Shown: one piece after another, positions 1 through 9,187 of the stretch
Numbering within the stretch: the first letter of the stretch is position 1
How the letters are laid out: every line of letters starts with the position of its first letter
Source of the DNA: Rugamonas fusca
Lineage (GTDB): Bacteria; Pseudomonadota; Gammaproteobacteria; Burkholderiales; Burkholderiaceae_D
Reading direction: 5' to 3'
Assembly (NCBI RefSeq): GCF_014042365.1
Contig: NZ_JACEZS010000028.1
Coordinates: forward strand, 1-64,000
DNA: 64,000 nucleotides
The notes under the pieces: model-generated
Seen by the model: the letters and a program-made list of their open reading frames with translations, nothing else
Told to the model about the DNA's origin: nothing
Database searches by the model: none
Made by a program: the position numbers and the translations under genes

Positions 1-36
1 TACTTCGACCGGTTGGGCGTACCACGCCTGTCTTAA
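1..36 (+). CDS. possible C-terminal tail of the intron-encoded protein (partial)
   Basis: Frame 1 reads 11 codons ending in PRLS and a TAA at 34-36, just before the domain V hairpin. In group II introns the reverse transcriptase/maturase gene ends shortly before domain V, so this may be its last residues. Eleven residues are too few to identify a family, so this rests on position only. Confidence 0.22.
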   Translation, partial: YFDRLGVPRLS

Positions 37-126
37 CCTCAACTACTCGAACCGCCCGGTGCGGACCCGCATGCCGGGTGGTGTGGCAGGGGACCGGTCA
101 GCTATGCTGGCCGCCCCTATGCCGAT
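1..126 (+). mobile_element. 3' end of a group II intron (domains V and VI)
   Basis: Domain V: a 9-bp lower stem pairs 51-59 with 74-82 (one G-U pair), there is a 2-nt bulge at 72-73, and a short upper stem and loop lie between. The strand contains a CGC catalytic triad near its base. Domain VI: 85-92 pairs with 114-123 and 94-102 with 106-113, leaving A119 bulged 7 nt before a terminal AT at 125-126. That is the usual branch-point position. These folds are seen directly; the group II identity follows from known domain V/VI architecture. The rest of the intron, including most of any reverse transcriptase, lies before the window. The 3' exon then runs into the ogt leader. Confidence 0.6.
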
Positions 127-209
127 TCCCGAGGTTTTACAATGACGGATGCCGTACCGGTGCTGTGCTGTGCCGGCGCGACGGCAGAACAACCCGAAGG
201 ACAACATTC

Positions 210-734
210 GTGACGAGAATACAACAGGGCAGCGCACTTTTTTCCGCCATCCTCGACGTGCCATTTGGCAAGTTCGGCATCCGTACGGCCGGCGCGCTGG
301 TGACGGAACTGTTCTACCTGGCGCCCCATTTCGACGAGAAGGCGCCGCAGGACAAGGTGGCCGAACTGGCGGCCGAACAGGTGCTGCGCTACTGCCAGGA
401 CCCCGACTTCGTGTTCGACCTGCCGCTGGCGCGCGTGGGCAGCGCGTTCCAGCACAAGGTGTGGGACACCATCGCCGCCATCCCGCGCGGCAGCGTGCGC
501 ACCTACGGCGAAGTGGCGCGCCACATCGGCTCGGCGCCGCGCGCCGTGGGCCAGGCGTGCGGCGCCAACTGGTTCCCGCTCGTGATCCCCTGCCACCGGG
601 TGACGGCCGCCAACGGCCTGGGTGGCTTTTCCAACAGCGATGACCAGCACAGCTACCACCTGGACATCAAGCGCTGGCTGCTGGCGCACGAGGGAGCGAG
701 CGAGTACGCATGGCGCCAGACAACGTTGCTCTGA
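210..734 (+). CDS. ogt: methylated-DNA-protein-cysteine S-methyltransferase
   Basis: Suicide repair enzyme that moves the alkyl group from O6-alkylguanine onto its own cysteine. The 174-residue product has the active-site motif IPCHRV, the recognition helix (RTYGEVARHIG) with the conserved AVGQACGAN segment before it, and the downstream GGFS loop, all in Ogt order. I chose GTG at 210 because a GAAGGA ribosome site lies at 196-201 and the family-like sequence begins there; an in-frame ATG at 78 would extend into the intron and its 3' exon. The end overlaps the start of xerD by 25 bp, so the two are probably co-transcribed. Confidence 0.9.
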   Translation: MTRIQQGSALFSAILDVPFGKFGIRTAGALVTELFYLAPHFDEKAPQDKVAELAAEQVLRYCQDPDFVFDLPLARVGSAFQHKVWDTIAAIPRGSVRTYGEVARHIGSAPRAVGQACGANWFPLVIPCHRVTAANGLGGFSNSDDQHSYHLDIKRWLLAHEGASEYAWRQTTLL

Positions 735-1612
735 TCGACAGCTTCTGCGACAGCCTGTGGCTGGAGGATGGCCTGTCGAAGAACACGCTGGAAGCCTACC
801 GGCGCGACCTGCGCCTGTTCGCGCGCTGGTTGCAGGTGCAGCGTCCGGCGCTGGCCGACCTGCACGCCGTGGGCGGCCATGACATCAGCGCCTATTTTGC
901 GGCCCGCCATGACGAGACCAAGCCCAGTTCCTCGAACCGGCGCCTGTCCGTGCTCAAGCGTTTCTACCAGCATGCGCTGCGCAACAAGCAGATCACGGCC
1001 GATCCCTGCGCCCAACTGCCGTCGGCCAAACAGCCCACCCGTTTCGTCCACACGCTGAGCGAAGCGCAGGTGGAAGCGCTGCTGGCCGCGCCCGACGTGT
1101 CCACCCCGCTGGGCCTGCGCGAACGCACCATGCTGGAGCTGATGTACGCGAGCGGCTTGCGGGTGTCGGAACTGGTGGCGCTCAAGCTGCTGGAACTGAG
1201 CCTGAACGACGGCGTGCTGCGCATCACGGGCAAGGGCGCCAAGACGCGGCTGGTGCCGTTCGGCGCCCAGGCCCGGCAGTGGATAGAGCGCTATCTGCGC
1301 GAGGCGCGCGGCGTGATCCTCGATGGCCAGGTGGATGACGCGCTGTTCGTGACGGCCCGCGGCGGCCCCATGACGCGCCAGATGTTCTGGGTGCTGATCA
1401 AGAAGCACGCGCAGCGGGCCGGCATCACGGCGCCGCTGTCGCCGCACACGCTGCGCCACGCGTTCGCCACCCATCTGCTCAACCACGGCGCCGACTTGCG
1501 CGTGGTGCAGCTGCTGCTGGGCCATTCCGACATTTCCACCACCCAGATCTACACCCACGTGGCGCGCGAGCGACTCAAGCATTTACATGCGCAACATCAT
1601 CCGCGCGGATGA
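710..1612 (+). CDS. xerD: site-specific tyrosine recombinase XerD
   Basis: One of the two recombinases that resolve chromosome dimers at dif with FtsK. The 300 residues match the family length. The N-terminal SAM-like domain (about 8-95) reads LIDSFCDSLWLEDGLSKNTL, as in XerD. The catalytic domain has the arginine in ASGLRVSEL, the HTLRHAFATHLL box, LLGHSDISTTQ and the nucleophile Tyr in IYTHV. XerD rather than XerC is chosen from the N-terminal wording and length. It starts inside the end of ogt, an arrangement that suggests translational coupling. Confidence 0.92.
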   Translation: MAPDNVALIDSFCDSLWLEDGLSKNTLEAYRRDLRLFARWLQVQRPALADLHAVGGHDISAYFAARHDETKPSSSNRRLSVLKRFYQHALRNKQITADPCAQLPSAKQPTRFVHTLSEAQVEALLAAPDVSTPLGLRERTMLELMYASGLRVSELVALKLLELSLNDGVLRITGKGAKTRLVPFGAQARQWIERYLREARGVILDGQVDDALFVTARGGPMTRQMFWVLIKKHAQRAGITAPLSPHTLRHAFATHLLNHGADLRVVQLLLGHSDISTTQIYTHVARERLKHLHAQHHPRG

Positions 1613-1685
1613 AAAACTTGTGCGGCCCCTATCTGCGTCATAATGTGCCTGAGTTACTACATTATCGTGAAACCAGAGGATGCAA

Positions 1686-1868
1686 ATGGCAAAGACAAAT
1701 TTCCAATATGAAAAGCGGCAACGCGAATTAGAGAAGAAAAAGAAAGCCGAGGAAAAAGCCAGGCGCAAGGCCGAGCTGAAGGCCAATCCCGGCGCCAGGG
1801 ATGAGGCGGCCGAAGCGGACGCCGATGACGGCGACGCCCCCGACGCCGACCACGCACCGACCGAATAA
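1686..1868 (+). CDS. small lysine/glutamate-rich hypothetical protein
   Basis: Sixty residues beginning MAKTNFQYEKRQRELEKKKK, with a highly charged helical first half (alternating Lys/Arg and Glu, coiled-coil like) and an acidic Asp/Ala-rich tail. The second in-frame ATG (1686) is preferred because AGAGGA lies at 1675-1680, a normal distance upstream. Proteins with this opening are widespread in Burkholderiales as conserved hypotheticals; I know of no assigned function. It stands alone downstream of xerD and converges on the efflux operon. Confidence 0.7.
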   Translation: MAKTNFQYEKRQRELEKKKKAEEKARRKAELKANPGARDEAAEADADDGDAPDADHAPTE

Positions 1869-1872
1869 GAAC

Positions 1873-1887
1873 GGGGGCGCCGCCCCC
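1873..1887. repeat. GC-rich palindrome between convergent genes
   Basis: GGGGGCGCCGCCCCC is a perfect self-complementary 15-mer apart from its centre, 5 bp after the small hypothetical gene and 40 bp before the end of the efflux pump. It could end transcription from both sides, but no T-run follows. Confidence 0.4.
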
Positions 1888-1927
1888 GCGCCCCTCCCCA
1901 CGTAGCGCGTCGCGCACCCCAGCGGCT

Positions 1928-4900
1928 TCAGGCCACTTCCGCCGCCTGCTGCTCCGCCGGCACGGCAGCCACGCCGTGCTCCGGCTTGCCCTTGAAATAG
2001 CGGGCCGCCCGCTTGCCCAGGTTATCCAGATAAGTGTACGCCACCGGCACCACCACCAGCGTCAGCAGGGTGGAGGTGAGCACGCCACCAATCACGGCAC
2101 GGCCCATGGGCGCTTGCAATTCGCCGCCGTCGCCCATGCCGATCGCCATCGGCAGCATGCCGAACACCATGGCCAGCGTCGTCATCAGGATGGGGCGCAG
2201 CCGTACCTGGCCGGCCTCCATGATGGCGTCGAACTGGCTCAGGCCCGCGCGCTGGCCGTGGTTGGTGAAGTCCACCAGCAAGATGGCGTTCTTGGTCACC
2301 AGGCCCATCAGCATGATGAAGCCGATCACGGAGAAGATGTTGAGCGTGGTGCCCGTCACCAGCAGCGCCACCAGCACCCCGATCAAGGACAGCGGCAGCG
2401 ACACCATGATGGCCACCGGCTGCAGGAAGCTGCCGAACTGCGAGGCCAGCACCAGGTAGATGAAGATCACGGCGATGCCCAGCGCCATGGCCGCGCCGGA
2501 CATGGTTTCTGCCATATCCTGTGCCGAGCCGGCCACGTCGAAGCGCACCCCGGCCGGCAATTCGATCTGCTGCATGGCGCGCTTGATGTCGGCGTCCACG
2601 TCGCCGCCGGGCCGGCCTTCCACGGCCGCGTAGATGGCCACCCGCCGCTGCAGCGCCTGGCGCTTGAGCACCTGCGGGCTGGACGAGGGCACGAACTCCA
2701 CCACCTGGCGCAGCGGGATCATGATCGGCTTGCCGTCCGGCCCCGGCTTGCTTGACGCCAGCGACAGGTCGGCCAGGTCGGCGATCTTCTGCCGGCCGGA
2801 CTTGGGCAGTTGCACGTTCACGTCATAGTTCTGGCCATCGTCGGCCAGCCAGTGGCTGACCGTGTCGCCGGCCACGAACGGGCGCAGCGCGGCGCCGATC
2901 TGCTGCACCGACAGTCCCAGGTCGCTGGCCAGCTCGTTGTTGATCTTGATGGTGGTGGACGGGTTGGCCCCTTCCTGGCTGTATTCGAGGTCGGCCACGC
3001 CCTTGATGCGCTTCATCTTGTCCATCAGGCGCTGGGCCACGGCGTCCAGCTTGCCCTCGTCGGTGCCGAGAATGGCGATGAAGATGGGCTTCTGGCCCAC
3101 CGACAGCGTGATGCCGGCGATGGTGGACAGGCGCGCCCGCACCAGCTTTTCCAGCTCCTTCTGCGAGCGCCGCTTGTGCGTCTTCAGGTCGCTCAGCTTC
3201 ATGACCACGTCGGCCGTGTTGCGCCCGTCCTGGGTGCCCACGCGCGACAGCACGTCCACGATCTCGGGGAAGCTTTTCAGCGCCGCCTCGGCCTGCGCCA
3301 CCTTGCTGTCCGTGTATTCCAGGCTGGAGCCGACCGGGGTCTTGAAGCGCATGAAGATGCGGCCGTCGTCCGTATCCGGGAACATTTCGCCGCCTATCAT
3401 GGGCACCAGCGCCAGGCTGGCCACGAACAGGGCCAGGGCCACGGCCAGCGTGGTCTTGCGCCAGCGCAGCGCCACGGCCAGCACCTGGCCGTAGACGCCA
3501 TGCAGGCGGTGCACGCCGCCTTCCAGCCAGGCCATCAAGCGGCCCAGCCACGGCGCGTACTTGAAGCGGTCCTGCACCGGATCGCGCCACACGGACGACA
3601 GCATGGGGTCGAGCGTGAAGCTGACGAACAGCGACACCAGCACGGCCACCGCCACCGTCACCCCGAACTGCAGGAAGAAGCGGCCGATGATGCCCTGCAT
3701 GAAGGCCACCGGCACGAACACGGCCACGATGGCGAAGGTGGTGGCCATCACGGCCAGCCCGATCTCGTTGGTGCCGTCGCCGGCGGCGCGGCGGTGGTCC
3801 TTGCCCATGCCCAGGTGGCGCACGATGTTCTCGCGCACCACGATGGCGTCGTCGATCAGCAGGCCGATGCACAAGGACAGCGCCATCAGCGTCAGGAAGT
3901 TGAGCGTGAAGCCGAACGCCTTCATGGCGATGAAGCTGGCCATCACGGAAATCGGCAGCGTGAGGCCGGTGATGATGGTGCTGCGCCACGAGTGCAGGAA
4001 CAGGAACACGATCACCATGGTCAGCACGGCGCCTTCGATGATGGTTTCCTTGACGTTGGTGAGCTGGCTTTGCACGTGCACGGAATCGTCGTTGAGCACT
4101 TTGAGCTCGATATCGGACGGCAGCGTCTTTTTCAGTTCGGCCGCCACCTGCTGGATGCCGGTGCCCACGGCCACCACGTTGGCGTCCTGCACCTTGGTGA
4201 TCTCGATCGAGATGGCGCGCCGGCCGTTCAGGCGCGAGATCGACAGTTCCTCCTGCTCGCCGTCGACCACGTTGGCCACCTGGTCGAGGAACACGGGGCC
4301 GTTGGCGCGGCGCGCCACGATGATCTTGCTGAACTCGCGCGCCTGTTTCAGCTTGCCCTCGACCCGCACCAGCTGCTCGCTGGCGCCGTAGCTGATGCTG
4401 CCGGCCGGCAGGTTGGTGTTGGTGGCCTGGATGGCGGCGATCACCTCATCCACGCCCACGGCCTGGGCCGTCATGTCGGCCGGGCGCAGGCTGACGAGGA
4501 CCTGGCGCGCGCGCGTGCCCGTCAGGCGCACCTGGCCCACGCCGGGCACGGCCTGGAAGCGCTTGGTGATCACCTGCTCGGCCAGCGAGGACAGTTCGCG
4601 CAGCGAGTGGGCGCTGGCCGTCAGGCTCAGTTGCACGATGGGCTGCTCGTTCTCGCCTTCCACGCGGGCGATGAACGGGTCCTTGGCCTCCTTGGGGAAG
4701 CGCGGCCGCACCAGCGCCACCTTGTCGCGGATATCCTGCATGGCCTTGTCCATGTTGGTGGACAGGTTGAAATCGATGTACACGCCGGCCCGGCCTTCCC
4801 ACGAATTGGAACGCAGGGTCTTGATGCCGCTGACGGTATTGATGATGTCTTCCAGCGGCCGCGTGATGTCGTTCTCCACCGCCTCGGGCGAGGCGCCCGG

Positions 4901-5053
4901 ATACTGCACTTCCACGATGGCCACGGGGATCTGCACGTTGGGCATGGCTTCCAGGCCCAGTCCCTGGTACGAGAACAGGCCCAGCACGACCAGCGCCACC
5001 ATCACCATGGTGGCGAACACGGGGTTCTGGATGCTGACTTTGGTGATCCACAT
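1928..5053 (-). CDS. RND efflux pump inner-membrane subunit (HAE1/AcrB type)
   Basis: Proton-driven tripartite exporter subunit of 1041 residues, typical of the hydrophobe/amphiphile RND family. The first transmembrane helix is at about 12-30. Two large periplasmic loops alternate with two bundles of helices (about 330-540 and 850-1000). The acidic pair in helix 4 is visible in GLLIDDAIVVREN, and the second half repeats the fold (VIGFIMLMGLVTKNAILLVDF). It lies 3 bp after its membrane-fusion partner on the same strand, which indicates an operon. No outer-membrane factor gene is adjacent, so a TolC-like protein elsewhere is presumably used. The substrate cannot be read from the sequence. Confidence 0.9.
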   Translation of the reverse strand: MWITKVSIQNPVFATMVMVALVVLGLFSYQGLGLEAMPNVQIPVAIVEVQYPGASPEAVENDITRPLEDIINTVSGIKTLRSNSWEGRAGVYIDFNLSTNMDKAMQDIRDKVALVRPRFPKEAKDPFIARVEGENEQPIVQLSLTASAHSLRELSSLAEQVITKRFQAVPGVGQVRLTGTRARQVLVSLRPADMTAQAVGVDEVIAAIQATNTNLPAGSISYGASEQLVRVEGKLKQAREFSKIIVARRANGPVFLDQVANVVDGEQEELSISRLNGRRAISIEITKVQDANVVAVGTGIQQVAAELKKTLPSDIELKVLNDDSVHVQSQLTNVKETIIEGAVLTMVIVFLFLHSWRSTIITGLTLPISVMASFIAMKAFGFTLNFLTLMALSLCIGLLIDDAIVVRENIVRHLGMGKDHRRAAGDGTNEIGLAVMATTFAIVAVFVPVAFMQGIIGRFFLQFGVTVAVAVLVSLFVSFTLDPMLSSVWRDPVQDRFKYAPWLGRLMAWLEGGVHRLHGVYGQVLAVALRWRKTTLAVALALFVASLALVPMIGGEMFPDTDDGRIFMRFKTPVGSSLEYTDSKVAQAEAALKSFPEIVDVLSRVGTQDGRNTADVVMKLSDLKTHKRRSQKELEKLVRARLSTIAGITLSVGQKPIFIAILGTDEGKLDAVAQRLMDKMKRIKGVADLEYSQEGANPSTTIKINNELASDLGLSVQQIGAALRPFVAGDTVSHWLADDGQNYDVNVQLPKSGRQKIADLADLSLASSKPGPDGKPIMIPLRQVVEFVPSSSPQVLKRQALQRRVAIYAAVEGRPGGDVDADIKRAMQQIELPAGVRFDVAGSAQDMAETMSGAAMALGIAVIFIYLVLASQFGSFLQPVAIMVSLPLSLIGVLVALLVTGTTLNIFSVIGFIMLMGLVTKNAILLVDFTNHGQRAGLSQFDAIMEAGQVRLRPILMTTLAMVFGMLPMAIGMGDGGELQAPMGRAVIGGVLTSTLLTLVVVPVAYTYLDNLGKRAARYFKGKPEHGVAAVPAEQQAAEVA

Positions 5054-5056
5054 GGC

Positions 5057-6268
5057 TCAGTCCTTCTGCGCCAGTTGCGCCGGTTGCGCGGCCGCCGCGC
5101 GCCGCGGCGGCTTGACGGGGCTGCCGGCCTTGAGGCCGTCGATTTTCGAGACGATCACGCTGGCGCCAGCCGCCAGGCCATCCGTCACCTCGGCGTAGCC
5201 CTCATCCTCGTTGCGCATGCCCAGTACCACGGGCTGCACGGCCACCTTGTCCTGGACGATGGTGTACACCACTTGCCGGCCCTGTTCCGTGCGCACGGCA
5301 GCCAGCGGCACCAGTGGCGCCACGGCCGAGCGGGCCGTGACCAGGCTACCCTTGGCGAACATGCCGCCGCGCAGCGCGCCGTCGCCGTTGGGCACGGCCA
5401 CGTATACCAGCATGTAGCGCGAGCCGGCCTCCGTGGTGGGGTTGATGCGGGCCACCTTGCCCGTGAATTCGCGCTGCTGGAAGCCATCGACCTGGAAGCG
5501 CACTTCCTGGCCCACCTGGATGCGCGGGATCTCCGACGCCGGCACCTGCGCCTCCAGCGTCAGCTCGGCCAGGTTGACGATGGTGAAGACGGGCATGTCG
5601 GGCGCCAGCTTCTCACCGGCCTGCACGTGGCGCTTGCTGACGATGCCGCTGATGGGCGCGCGGATCACGCCATCGTTGACGGCGATGCGCGCCACCTCGA
5701 CGGCGGCGGCGGCCGCCTTGACGTTGGCGCGCGCCAGTTCCACGCTGTTCTGGGTGGCGTCATACGCGGTCTGGGCGATGAATTTCTGCTTGAGCAGGGC
5801 CTGGCTGCTGGCCTCGTTCTTGGTGGCCAGCGACAGCCTGGCCTGGGCCTCGTCCAGCGCCGCCTGCTGCTGGGCCAGGCGGGCCCGCAAGTCGGCCAGG
5901 TCGATGCGCGCCAGCACCTGGCCGGCCGTGACGGCCATGCCTTCCTGCACCGTGGTCAGCTCCACCTGGCCCGACACCTTGGACTTGACGGTGGCCTGGT
6001 TGAGCGGCGCCAACGAGCCGGACAACGGCAGGCGCAGCGCCAGCGAGCGGGCCGCGATGGCCGCCACGTCGGTGGCGGCCAGTTCCAGCGGGGCGGGTGC
6101 GTCGGTCTTAGGCTTGCCCTGCTGCTCGCTGGCGTGGGCGGCCGTGGGCTGGGGCCGCAGCAGGGCCCAGCCGCCGCCGGCCAGACCCAGCACGGCCACG
6201 GCGATCACGGGAAGGCGCCAGCGGTGGCGCCGCACGACGGACTGGGGAGGCAGGGTCTCGATTTTCAT
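5057..6268 (-). CDS. RND efflux periplasmic adaptor (membrane fusion protein)
   Basis: Links the downstream RND pump to an outer-membrane channel. It has a short cytoplasmic lead, one N-terminal hydrophobic anchor (LPVIAVAVLGLAGGGWALL), a lipoyl-like half (ATVKSKVSGQVELTTVQEGM), an alpha-hairpin rich in Ala/Gln/Glu, the second lipoyl half (IRAPISGIVSKRHVQAGEKL), and beta-barrel and membrane-proximal domains. The end (VKPPRRAAAAQPAQLAQKD) is low complexity. I start it at ATG 6268 (MKIETLPPQ); ATGs further upstream add a proline-rich lead unlike the family. Confidence 0.88.
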   Translation of the reverse strand: MKIETLPPQSVVRRHRWRLPVIAVAVLGLAGGGWALLRPQPTAAHASEQQGKPKTDAPAPLELAATDVAAIAARSLALRLPLSGSLAPLNQATVKSKVSGQVELTTVQEGMAVTAGQVLARIDLADLRARLAQQQAALDEAQARLSLATKNEASSQALLKQKFIAQTAYDATQNSVELARANVKAAAAAVEVARIAVNDGVIRAPISGIVSKRHVQAGEKLAPDMPVFTIVNLAELTLEAQVPASEIPRIQVGQEVRFQVDGFQQREFTGKVARINPTTEAGSRYMLVYVAVPNGDGALRGGMFAKGSLVTARSAVAPLVPLAAVRTEQGRQVVYTIVQDKVAVQPVVLGMRNEDEGYAEVTDGLAAGASVIVSKIDGLKAGSPVKPPRRAAAAQPAQLAQKD

Positions 6269-6645
6269 GTTGTCGTCTTCTTGTGGCATGGGGGCGGGGC
6301 GCCTGGGGGATGGTTCGTGGCGTGGCCGCATAGTTGGAAGGGGGACAGTCCTGTCCCCCTTGCCTTCGTCTGCAGTTGAACGCATGTTGCCACTTTAAGA
6401 AGAGGGACCGGCGGCCGCCACCGGAATGCGACAAAGCGCAGGAAAACGGGCGTGAGCTGCAAAAAGCGGGACGCCAGCGCCACCACCGGCGCCGTCCAAG
6501 CGGGCGACATTGTTGGTTTATGGCAACCGAAGTTGTAGTAGCGGACGGTGGGCGTGACTTTCTTGAGCGAAGTCAAACGCGCGCAGCCGTGCCAAGGAAA
6601 GAATGGCTGGAACGCTGATGCGGACAATTATTTCGTGAGGTTAAC
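6269..6645. other. intergenic region with a divergent promoter area
   Basis: This 377-bp region separates the leftward efflux operon from the rightward GGDEF-EAL gene and should hold both promoters, though I see no convincing -35/-10 pair. No gene is apparent. It contains the palindrome listed at 6338-6361. Confidence 0.5.
6338..6361. repeat. 11-bp-arm palindrome
   Basis: AAGGGGGACAG, two central bases, then CTGTCCCCCTT forms a perfect inverted repeat upstream of the efflux adaptor gene. It may be a short dispersed intergenic repeat or a regulator site. Confidence 0.5.
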
Positions 6646-9141
6646 GTGAGTATTCCAGCATCGAGCGCCGACGGCGTCTGCTACGAAGGATCGGGCCACC
6701 AGGCGCTCGACGTCATCGCCCGCATCGTGGCCGCGATCGAAGCGATGCCCATGGTGGCCGTGCGCAGCGTGGACCGGGCCGGCATGGTGCGGTTCTGGAA
6801 CCACACCTGCGCGCGGTTGTACGGCGTGGCCACGGCCGACGCGCTGGGGCGGCCGCTGGAGTCGCTGCTGCGTCCGGCCGCGATGGCCGACGACTACGCG
6901 GCGGCCATCGCCCGCGTGTGGCGCACGGGCCAGCCCGGCGCGGCACGCGACTGGTGCATGCGGCTGGCCGACGGGCGTACCGTGTGGATCTATTCCACCA
7001 TGTTCCCCGTGGGCCCGGGCGGGGCGCCGGACCAGGTGTTCTGCCTGGACGTGGACATCACGGCCCGCAAGGCCGAGGAGAGTGCGCAACTGTCGGCCAG
7101 CGCCAATTTCCGCCACCTGATCGACCGTTCCAGCGACGCCATCGTGCTGGTGCGGCGCGGCCGCATCGCCGACGCCAACCCGGCCGCGCTGGCGCTGTTC
7201 GGCCATACCCACAAGGAGGCGCTGCTGCGGCGCACGCTGGCCCAGCTGTCGCCGCCGACCCAGGCCGACGGCGCGCCGTCGGCCGCCGCCGCCCGGCTGC
7301 GCGCGCGCCAGGCCCACGCGCAAGGCAACCTGCGCTTCGAGTGGCGCTACCTGAACGGCGCCGGCCAGCCATTCTGGGCCGAGGTCCTGATGACTTCCGT
7401 CACGCTGGACCGCAAGCACGCCTACTACACGGTGATCCGCGACATTTCGGCCCGCAAGGAGGCCGAGCAGTCGCTGTGCCTGGCGGCCCAGGTGTTCGAG
7501 AACAGCCGCGACGCCATCGTGCTCACCGATGGCCAGCATGTGATCGCGGCCGTCAACCGGGCCTACGACGAGGTGACCGGCTACCACGGCGCGCAGATGC
7601 TGGGCCAGCCGCTGGGCGCGCACCGCTGCGGCATCGAGGACGAGGCCCAGTACCACCGCATCCTGGCCGCCGTGGACGAAGGCGACCACTGGCAGGGCGA
7701 AGTGTGGGCCGTGCGCGCCAACGGCCAGCGCTACCTGGCCTGGCTGGCGCTGACGGCCATCCGTGACGCGCGCCGGCAGGTGTGCAACTACATGGGCATG
7801 CTGTCGGACATCACGGAACGCAAGCGGGCCGAGGCCCAGGCGCGCCACCTGGCCGAGCACGATTTCCTGACCGGCCTGCCGAACCGCGCGCTGCTGCTGG
7901 ACCGCCTGAATCTGGCCCTGACGGCGGCCCGCCGCCACCACAGCAAGCTGGCCATCCTGTTCCTGGACCTGGACCGCTTCAAGCACATCAACGACGCGCT
8001 GGGCCACCACGTGGGCGATTCGCTGCTGCGCGAAGTGGCCGCCCGGCTGGTGCGCTGCGTGCGCGCCGTGGACACGGTGAGCCGCCAGGGCGGCGACGAA
8101 TTCCTGATCGTGCTGACCGACATCGGCGCCGTGGACCAGGCGGCCCACGTGGCGGCCACCGTGCTGCAAGCGATCACCCAGCAGTATGTGCTGGACCAGC
8201 ACCGGCTCGTCGTGACCACCTCGATCGGCATCAGCGTCTACCCCGACGACGGCACCGACATCGACACCCTGGTGCGCCACGCCGACCTGGCCATGTACCA
8301 TGCCAAGGAACATGGCCGCAACCGCTACCAGTTCTTCAACGCCGACATGAACCTGCGGATCACGGAACGGGTGCGCTTCGAGAACGACCTGCGGCGCGCC
8401 GTGGCCGAACGCCAGTTCGAGCTGGCGTTCCAGCCGGAGCTGGACCTGGCCACCGGCCAGGTGCTGGGGATGGAGGCGCTGGTGCGCTGGCGCCATCCGG
8501 AACTGGGGCTGCTGGCGCCGGCCCGCTTCATTGACGTGGCCGAGGATTGCGGCCTGATGGTGGCCATCGGCACCTGGGTGTTGCAGGAGGCGTGCCGTCG
8601 CGCGCGCGGCTGGCAGGACGAGGGCCGGCCGCTGGTGGTGGCCGTCAACCTGTCGCCCAGCCAGTTCATGCAGCGCGAACTGGCCGCCACGGTGCGCGCG
8701 ACATTGCAGGCGTCGGCCCTGCCGCCGTCGCTGCTGGCGCTGGAGATCACGGAAATGGTGCTGATGAAGGATGGCAACGGCGCGCTGGCCACGCTGCAGG
8801 ACTTGCGGGCCATGGGGGTGAGCCTGGTGATCGACGATTTCGGCACCGGCTATTCGCGCCTGGGCCACTTGAAGGACTGCCCGGTCGACAAGCTCAAGAT
8901 CGACCGTTCCTTCGTCAACGATTTCGAGCATGAGCCGGCCGAGGCGGCCGTGGTCAGCGCCATCATCGCGCTGGCCCACAGCCTGAAGATGAAAGTGCTG
9001 GCCGAGGGCGTGGAGACGGAGATGCAGCTGCGCTACCTGCGCGAGCAGGGCTGCGACCAGTACCAGGGCACTTATGTGCGCGCCGATGCGGGGCCGGCGT
9101 CGGCCGCGGCGGATGGCGCGGCGTCCGGCGCCGCGCGCTGA
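6646..9141 (+). CDS. PAS-PAS-PAS-GGDEF-EAL c-di-GMP turnover protein
   Basis: An 831-residue cytoplasmic sensor protein with no transmembrane segment. Three PAS/PAC units occupy about 20-145, 150-275 and 280-395 (repeated DITARKAE, DISARKEAEQ and DITERKRAE exits). A GGDEF domain follows (about 405-565, RQGGDEFLIVL intact) and then an EAL domain (about 575-815, MEALVRWRHPELG and DDFGTGYSRL intact). Both a diguanylate cyclase and a phosphodiesterase are therefore chemically possible. The start is GTG 6646 with GTGAGG upstream. The C-terminal end after CDQYQG departs from the usual GYxxSRP wording and finishes in an Ala/Gly-rich tail. Confidence 0.88.
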   Translation: MSIPASSADGVCYEGSGHQALDVIARIVAAIEAMPMVAVRSVDRAGMVRFWNHTCARLYGVATADALGRPLESLLRPAAMADDYAAAIARVWRTGQPGAARDWCMRLADGRTVWIYSTMFPVGPGGAPDQVFCLDVDITARKAEESAQLSASANFRHLIDRSSDAIVLVRRGRIADANPAALALFGHTHKEALLRRTLAQLSPPTQADGAPSAAAARLRARQAHAQGNLRFEWRYLNGAGQPFWAEVLMTSVTLDRKHAYYTVIRDISARKEAEQSLCLAAQVFENSRDAIVLTDGQHVIAAVNRAYDEVTGYHGAQMLGQPLGAHRCGIEDEAQYHRILAAVDEGDHWQGEVWAVRANGQRYLAWLALTAIRDARRQVCNYMGMLSDITERKRAEAQARHLAEHDFLTGLPNRALLLDRLNLALTAARRHHSKLAILFLDLDRFKHINDALGHHVGDSLLREVAARLVRCVRAVDTVSRQGGDEFLIVLTDIGAVDQAAHVAATVLQAITQQYVLDQHRLVVTTSIGISVYPDDGTDIDTLVRHADLAMYHAKEHGRNRYQFFNADMNLRITERVRFENDLRRAVAERQFELAFQPELDLATGQVLGMEALVRWRHPELGLLAPARFIDVAEDCGLMVAIGTWVLQEACRRARGWQDEGRPLVVAVNLSPSQFMQRELAATVRATLQASALPPSLLALEITEMVLMKDGNGALATLQDLRAMGVSLVIDDFGTGYSRLGHLKDCPVDKLKIDRSFVNDFEHEPAEAAVVSAIIALAHSLKMKVLAEGVETEMQLRYLREQGCDQYQGTYVRADAGPASAAADGAASGAAR

Positions 9142-9187
9142 GCGCCGGCATTGCCAGCGTGGCCGGCGCGGCGCCCCGCGTGGGCCG

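Noticed and set aside
2810..6379. 1189-residue open frame on the + strand across the efflux operon
   Set aside because: It is rich in His/Arg/Gln/Gly with no domain wording and lies antisense to two well-recognised efflux genes; such frames are common in high-GC DNA.
6628..8979. 783-residue open frame antisense to the first GGDEF-EAL gene
   Set aside because: No recognisable domain; the + strand frame has three PAS units and intact GGDEF and EAL motifs.
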